Below, in pieces: positions 60,183-64,000 of a DNA stretch of 64,000 bases; within the stretch, counting starts at the first letter, position 1, and each line of letters begins with the position of its first letter. Under the pieces are notes generated by a model. It was given only the letters and a program-made list of their open reading frames with translations. It ran no database searches and was not told where the DNA came from. The stretch lies in the NCBI GenBank assembly GCA_963704535.1, contig OY969916.1:10478001-10542000 (forward strand). The letters are read 5' to 3'. Both the position numbers and the translations under genes were made by a program. Source of the stretch: G963704535 sp963704535. Lineage in GTDB: Bacteria > Chloroflexota > Chloroflexia > Chloroflexales > Roseiflexaceae.

Positions 60183-61076
60183 CTACTTCGGCTCGACCAG
60201 CAGCACGATCGGCAGCAGCCCTAGCGAGTTGATCTGCTCGTTGAGTGGGCCGGCTTTGAGGTATAGGCCGGTGGAGGAGCCGCCGTCGAGATTCAGCGCC
60301 TGCTCGATATGGAGATCGCTCTGCGTGAGCCAGTCGGCAAGACCACGGAGCGTAAAGGCGCTGGTCGGGCTGATGATCAGCAGCAGGAAGCCGTCGCGAT
60401 CGAGCGCAACGGCTGTGCGGCGCGCCCGCTCGTTATCGTCTTCGATGCCGGCGGGCACCCCGCCAGGGAAGACTAGCATCGGGAACGATTGCATGGCCTG
60501 GTCCAGCGTCTCGGTCGAGTCATAGGGCTGATCGCGGAGTGCGCGCAGGGAGACGCCGCCATCGGGTGCGACGGCCAGCATCCCGCCGAAGCCCTCGTAG
60601 CTTGCGCCGCTGACGTGCCCATCACTGATCACTAGCGCGGTGCTCTGATACTGCGGGGTGAAGAAGCTCCCATTGACCGCCAGCAGGGGCTGCTCCTCCG
60701 CAAACCAGCTTCGGATGGCGCGTGGCTGGTCGGGAGCGTAGGCGACACGCAGCCGTGCGGTCGCCGGGTCGATCCGCACGATAAGGATGGGGATAGCTGG
60801 CTGGCCCGGCGCCGCCGGCACGCGCAGTCGCCGGATGGCGATCCCCGCGTCCCCCGCGATCCATTCGCCGTCGGGAGGCGCGGCGGCTGCGGGTGGGGGT
60901 GGTGCGGGCGTGGGAGCGCTGATCGCTGTGGTGGGAAAGAGCGTCGGGATTGCAAGCGTGGGCTGTGGCGCGGGCGCGACCGTACGCTGACCACAGCCGG
61001 CCAGGAGTACCAGTGTGGCGAGCAGGATCGTCAAAAGCCAGAGGTTATAGCAGACGTTGGGCGGGCGATGCTTCAT
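60183..61076 (-). CDS. Phosphodiester glycosidase family (NAGPA domain) lipoprotein
   Basis: 297 residues from ATG 61076. The signal peptide ends in the lipobox LLAGCG. A linker to about 65 leads to a NAGPA-type domain: LLAVNGSFFTPQYQSTALVI, GGMLAVAPDGGVSLRAL, SFPMLVFPGGVPAGIEDDNE, LLLIISPTSAFTLRGLADWL and ALNLDGGSSTGLYLK. Relatives cleave GlcNAc-phosphodiester bonds or act on exopolysaccharides at the cell surface. The precise activity is unknown. It stands alone, convergent with the second alpha/beta hydrolase gene. Confidence 0.88.
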   Translation of the reverse strand: MKHRPPNVCYNLWLLTILLATLVLLAGCGQRTVAPAPQPTLAIPTLFPTTAISAPTPAPPPPAAAAPPDGEWIAGDAGIAIRRLRVPAAPGQPAIPILIVRIDPATARLRVAYAPDQPRAIRSWFAEEQPLLAVNGSFFTPQYQSTALVISDGHVSGASYEGFGGMLAVAPDGGVSLRALRDQPYDSTETLDQAMQSFPMLVFPGGVPAGIEDDNERARRTAVALDRDGFLLLIISPTSAFTLRGLADWLTQSDLHIEQALNLDGGSSTGLYLKAGPLNEQINSLGLLPIVLLVEPK

Positions 61077-61161
61077 GCCGGGGGTCAGTTCCTGTTCGTC
61101 TCACACGCTCTGTGACCGCTGGCATTATAGCATGGGCTTTTCGCGATCTGTAGATCTGTAG

Positions 61162-61217
61162 TGGAAAGGGGGTCTTGAGGGGGCCTTCCCCTCAAACTCC
61201 CCCTTTCAAACAGCCTC
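61162..61217. repeat. Type A element (one-ended) at AAA gene stop
   Basis: GGAAAGGGGGTCTTGAGGGG and CCCCTCAAACTCCCCC form the core. The right terminal repeat CTTTCAAACAGCCTC ends at 61217 and is followed by TCA (61218-61220), the complement of the TGA stop of the next minus-strand gene. Confidence 0.85.
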
Positions 61218-62256
61218 TCAAGCCGCGATAGCCGGCGAAGAATCCTGGCGCGACTGGTCGCGCACGGCCTCGGCGGCGGCGATCCAGCCCTCGATGGTCG
61301 TCGGCTTCGGGGCGCGGCTGCGTAGGTAGCGCTGGACGGCGTTCCAGTTGTCGCCGCCGATGATCTCGCCGTAGCGGCTGAAGAAACGTCGCTCGGCCTC
61401 GACCGGGTCGCGCGGCGGCATCGGGCCATGGCCGTTGGTCTCGGCCGGGGGCGCCGCTTGTGCGGTCGGTGCATCGGCGTGCGCGCTGTGCTGCTCCTCG
61501 GTGTCCGTGTCGGCTTCCTGGGGAGCGCGTGCCGGCTCTGCGGCGGCGCCCTTGCGCTTGCCCTTGGCCTCGCTGTCGGGCACCTGGTCGGGATATAGCG
61601 TACCCAGCGTGGCCGGGTAGCGCTTGTTGAGCTTGAGATGCGCCGGGCGCGGCGGCTTGATAATCGGGGAGATTGTCCGTTCGTCGCCCTCGCGCTCGAC
61701 CAGCAGAATCGCGTCGGCCTCGTAGGTGATCTGCTCGTCGGCCAGGACACGCAGCCCCTCATCGTGGAGCCCTTCGTCCTGCGCGCGGTACTTGCGGGCC
61801 AGGTGGCCGATTACGGATGACGTGGAACCCGGCCTGCTTCAGCTCGGTCAGCCCGGTGTAGACCGCCTGCATGTTGCGGTTGACCGAGGCGTGCTCTTCG
61901 AAGGAGATCCCGGTCTTGCGGTCGGTCTCGGCGCCGGCGCGGCGCTGCGCGTAGGCCCGCATAGCCTGGAAGACCTTCGAGATCGAGTCGAGCACAACCG
62001 TATCGCCGGGCTTGCCGGCGGTGCGGATCTCGTCCATCGCGGCCACCAGGGCCTTGAGTGAGAGCGACTGCATGACCTGGATGCGCCGGTGGATGCCCGG
62101 CTTACCGGCGAGGTTCTGGGCGGCGCCCTCGGTGTCGAGCACCCATAGCGTGCCGCCGCGCCGCGCGCTGCTGGCCAGGTGCGACTTGCCGGCGCCGGCT
62201 TGGCCGGTCAGGATATAGAGGCTTCCGGTTTGTAGCTCGTCCAACCGCTGAAACAT
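61218..62256 (-). CDS. RecA-like AAA ATPase (AAA_24/Sak4-like), frameshifted
   Basis: Starts at ATG 62256 with GAGGAGGAAC upstream. Walker A is GQAGAGKSH, DTEGAAQNL follows, and VVLDSISKVFQ is the Walker B-like strand. After the break, VIGHLARKYRAQDEGLHDEG and ITYEADAILLVEREGDERT complete the nucleotide-binding core. The C-terminal tail (about 220-346) has a low-complexity Ala/Pro/Glu linker and a final helical block. An extra C at 61815-61816 breaks the frame after FHVI. Corrected length is about 345 residues. It resembles phage-type recombination ATPases (Sak4-like). It is divergent from rpsF-ssb. Confidence 0.7.
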
Positions 62257-62398
62257 GGGGGTTCCTCCTCTTGTGACGTAGACCACTTGCGGTCCATTTA
62301 CTCGTATCTTTGTACGTTCGAACTCCAGGCTCCGCCGCAGCGCGTGGTCTCCTGGGAGGCTTGTAGTATAGCACGTCTGTTCTTATCTGTAAAGCATA

Positions 62399-62535
62399 TG
62401 TTCAGTCGGGGATGGGCGGAGGTTTGGAGGGGCGGTCCCCTCCAAGCCACCCCTTTCCCGAATCGAATATGTTCAGTCGGGGATGGGCGGAGGTTTGGAG
62501 GGGCGGTCCCCTCCAAGCCACCCCTTCCCCGAATC
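62399..62535 (+). repeat. 70-bp tandem repeat, two units
   Basis: Units start at 62399 and 62469 (ATGTTCAGTCGGGGATGGGC, GGAGGTTTGGAGGGGCGGTC, CCCTCCAAGCCACCCC). Each holds a GGTTTGGAGGGG/CCCCTCCAAGCC hairpin, a variant of the type A/B core, located between the AAA gene and rpsF. Confidence 0.92.
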
Positions 62536-62541
62536 GATTGT

Positions 62542-62570
62542 TTGCGTCGAGCGCGTAGCTATGCTATAAT
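62542..62570 (+). promoter_or_regulatory. Promoter for rpsF-ssb (TTGCGT - 17 bp - TATAAT)
   Basis: TTGCGT at 62542-62547, TATAAT at 62565-62570 with TGC just before it. The spacer is 17 bp and the start codon 101 bp downstream. Confidence 0.7.
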
Positions 62571-62671
62571 CCGCAATCGTAATTAAATCAAGCTTCTGCC
62601 TCCCCGCACGCACCGAAGTGACGCGCTACACTGGGCAAATCGACGAGGGTGGCATCACCAAAGGAGGATCA

Positions 62672-63136
62672 ATGCGCGTGCGTCGGCGTGACTACGAATT
62701 GATGTTCATTATCTCCCCTCTGAAATCTGCCGAGGAGGAGATCACCGCCACGATCAACCGCGTCCGCCAGGCCATCAGTAACGGCGGCGGCGAGGTGACA
62801 TCGGTCGATCAGACCCCACCCTGGGGTCGCCGCAAGTTCGCCTACCCCATTCGCGAGTACGCCGAGGGTGAAGCCAGCCGTCGCGCCTTCACCGAGGGCT
62901 ACTACGTGCTGTGCCACTTCACCTTGCCAGCCTCCCAGGTCAACGAGGTCGAGCGCCTGCTGAAGCTGACCGACCCGATTATTCGCTACCTGCTCACGAT
63001 CATCGAGACGCGCGGGCAGACAGCCCCGGTCGGTGCCGCAGTGCAAGTCGGCGCGGGCGCGGATGAGGATGAGAGCGCGGATAAGGGCGCGGATGAGGAT
63101 GTGGATCTGGAGGACGAGGGCGACGACAAAGCCTAG
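62672..63136 (+). CDS. rpsF: 30S ribosomal protein bS6 with acidic tail
   Basis: 154 residues from ATG 62672, with AAAGGAGG at 62660-62667. RDYELMFIISPLKSAEEEIT, VDQTPPWGRRKFAYPIREYA and EGYYVLCHFTLPASQVNEVE, followed by RLLKLTDPIIRYLL, are the S6 core. Residues about 120-154 form an acidic Asp/Glu/Gly tail longer than in most phyla. S6 binds bS18 in the 30S platform. The rpsF-ssb order is the usual one, and rpsR is expected beyond the window edge. Confidence 0.97.
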   Translation: MRVRRRDYELMFIISPLKSAEEEITATINRVRQAISNGGGEVTSVDQTPPWGRRKFAYPIREYAEGEASRRAFTEGYYVLCHFTLPASQVNEVERLLKLTDPIIRYLLTIIETRGQTAPVGAAVQVGAGADEDESADKGADEDVDLEDEGDDKA

Positions 63137-63222
63137 CGTACATCCGCGTATGCCGGCGCGCGTCCTGTCGCCAGCGCGAGGCGACCACTTGTCCCGACGA
63201 GTGCCCAGGAGAGGTGATTGCG

Positions 63223-63663
63223 ATGGCCAAGGATCTGAATAAAGTGATGGTCATTGGGCGGCTCGGCAAGGACCCCGAGATGCGCTATACTCCTGGTGGC
63301 AGCCCCGTCACGACGTTCAGCGTCGCGGCTGGCCGCCAGTGGAAAGATGCGAGCGGCGAGGTACGCGAGGAGACCGAGTGGTTCAATGTCGTCACTTGGA
63401 ACAAGCTGGCCGAGATCTGCAATGAGCACCTACGCAAGGCAAGTCGCGTCTACATCGAGGGCCGGCTCCAAACTCGTCAGTGGCAGGACCAAGAGGGCCA
63501 AACTCGCTATCGCACCGAGGTGATCGCCAGCGATATGATCATGCTCGATAGCCGCGGCCAGCGCGAGAGCGCGTCGTATGAAGACTTCGATCAACGCCCT
63601 TCGCCACGTGGGCCGGCCAGCAAAGGGTCGGCGGATATTGGCGACGAGGATATTCCTTTCTAA
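63223..63663 (+). CDS. ssb: Single-stranded DNA-binding protein
   Basis: 146 residues from ATG 63223 (AGGAGAGG upstream; GTG 63214 also possible). The OB fold spans about 4-108: LNKVMVIGRLGKDPEMRYTP, GSPVTTFSVAAGR, EWFNVVTWNKLAEIC, SRVYIEGRLQTRQWQDQEG. The tail ends DIGDEDIPF, the conserved acidic tip that recruits repair proteins. The stop TAA (63661-63663) directly abuts a type B-like end. Confidence 0.97.
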   Translation: MAKDLNKVMVIGRLGKDPEMRYTPGGSPVTTFSVAAGRQWKDASGEVREETEWFNVVTWNKLAEICNEHLRKASRVYIEGRLQTRQWQDQEGQTRYRTEVIASDMIMLDSRGQRESASYEDFDQRPSPRGPASKGSADIGDEDIPF

Positions 63664-64000
63664 GACAAAATTCTGGAAAGCCAGAATTTAGAGGGGTTTG
63701 AGGGGGTCGCCCCTCAGGTCTCCCCGAACCACATTCTCGTAAGGTTCTGGAAAAAGGGGGTTTGAGGGGGTCGCCCCCTCAGTCTCCCCCAACCACATTC
63801 TCGTAAGGTTCTGGAAAAAGGGGGTTTGAGGGGGTCGCCCCCTCAGTCTCCCCCAACCACATTCTCGTAAGGTTCTGGAAAAAGGGGGTTTGAGGGGGTC
63901 GCCCCCTCAGTCTCCCCTAATCACATTCTCGTAAGGTTCTGGAAAAAGGGGGTTTGAGGGGGTCGCCCCCTCAGTCTCTCCTAACCACATTCTCGTAAGG
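63664..64000 (+). repeat. 64-bp tandem array after ssb (type B core), continues past window
   Basis: GACAAAATTCTGG directly follows the ssb TAA. Then the unit GGTTCTGGAAAAAGGGGGTT, TGAGGGGGTCGCCCCCTCAG, TCTCCCCCAACCACATTCTC, GTAA repeats with a 64-bp period (the ACATTCTC word recurs at 63731, 63795, 63859, 63923 and 63987). The array separates ssb from the next gene outside the window. Confidence 0.95.

Overview
The window looks like a chromosomal segment of a high-GC (about 65%) member of the phylum Chloroflexota, probably a filamentous or photosynthetic-lineage Chloroflexia. This is inferred from gene content (B12-type radical SAM plus nucleotidyltransferase pair, GT39 membrane proteins, PA14/malectin/kelch surface proteins, short type I glutamine synthetase) and from extreme loading with short palindromic repeats. 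No rRNA, tRNA, CRISPR array or prophage was recognised.

Layout. 1-4.2 kb (minus): radical SAM protein, nucleotidyltransferase-like protein, polytopic membrane protein. 4.4-10.9 kb (plus): secreted beta-propeller, a 1.75 kb gene-poor stretch with a gene remnant and a 13-unit minisatellite, DUF892 ferritin-like protein, GT39 glycosyltransferase, GNAT acetyltransferase. 10.9-16.2 kb (minus): a siderophore-iron ABC importer (two permeases, ATPase, thioredoxin-like ferredoxin, binding lipoprotein). 16.6-19.6 kb (plus): CvpA, glycine C-acetyltransferase-like enzyme, RsfS, small membrane protein. 19.7-25.9 kb (minus): histone deacetylase-like protein, hisH, hisA, a coiled-coil gene, hisF, an isoprenylcysteine methyltransferase-like protein and a MoaD-MoaE fusion. 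26.2-33.1 kb: RmlD-like reductase of low GC, hydrolase, Nudix, Uma2, NAD(P)HX repair enzyme, histidine phosphatase, FmdB zinc ribbon. 33.2-35.4 kb: an IS1634-like element inside a 57-bp tandem array. 35.4-43.2 kb (plus): ftsY, LysW-like zinc ribbon, glnA, metallo-beta-lactamase fold, acpS, CoA-binding protein and small genes. 43.6-57.2 kb (plus): a surface-polysaccharide/surface-protein block (polyprenol-phosphate glycosyltransferase, GtrA, GT2, GT39, a 1612-residue multidomain secreted protein, response regulator, a 700-residue secreted protein). 57.4-64 kb: ABC-2 permease, two alpha/beta hydrolases, phosphodiester glycosidase, AAA ATPase, rpsF, ssb.

The most striking content is the repeat system. 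(1) MITE-like elements of 65-156 bp have terminal inverted repeats (GARACTGTYTGAAAAGG for type A, GACAAGG for type B) and 3-bp TNA target duplications. In at least seven genes (kbl, glnA, uma2, ftsY, ssb, the methyltransferase gene and the AAA gene) the TNA next to the element is exactly the stop codon TGA/TAA, so insertion rebuilds the stop. (2) Tandem 7- or 8-bp repeats are followed by their inverted copy, forming large hairpins. Several lie in frame inside conserved genes (hisF just after catalytic Asp130, the NAD(P)HX epimerase, the GT39 protein, the radical SAM protein), and others supply stop codons or N-termini. (3) A third hairpin family (type C) sits upstream of four plus-strand genes. 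(4) The type A/B core has expanded into 57-, 64- and 70-bp tandem arrays, one of them split by the IS element.

Eight apparent single-base frameshifts interrupt seven otherwise intact genes. They fall mostly in short homopolymers and probably reflect sequence errors, although real decay cannot be excluded from sequence alone.
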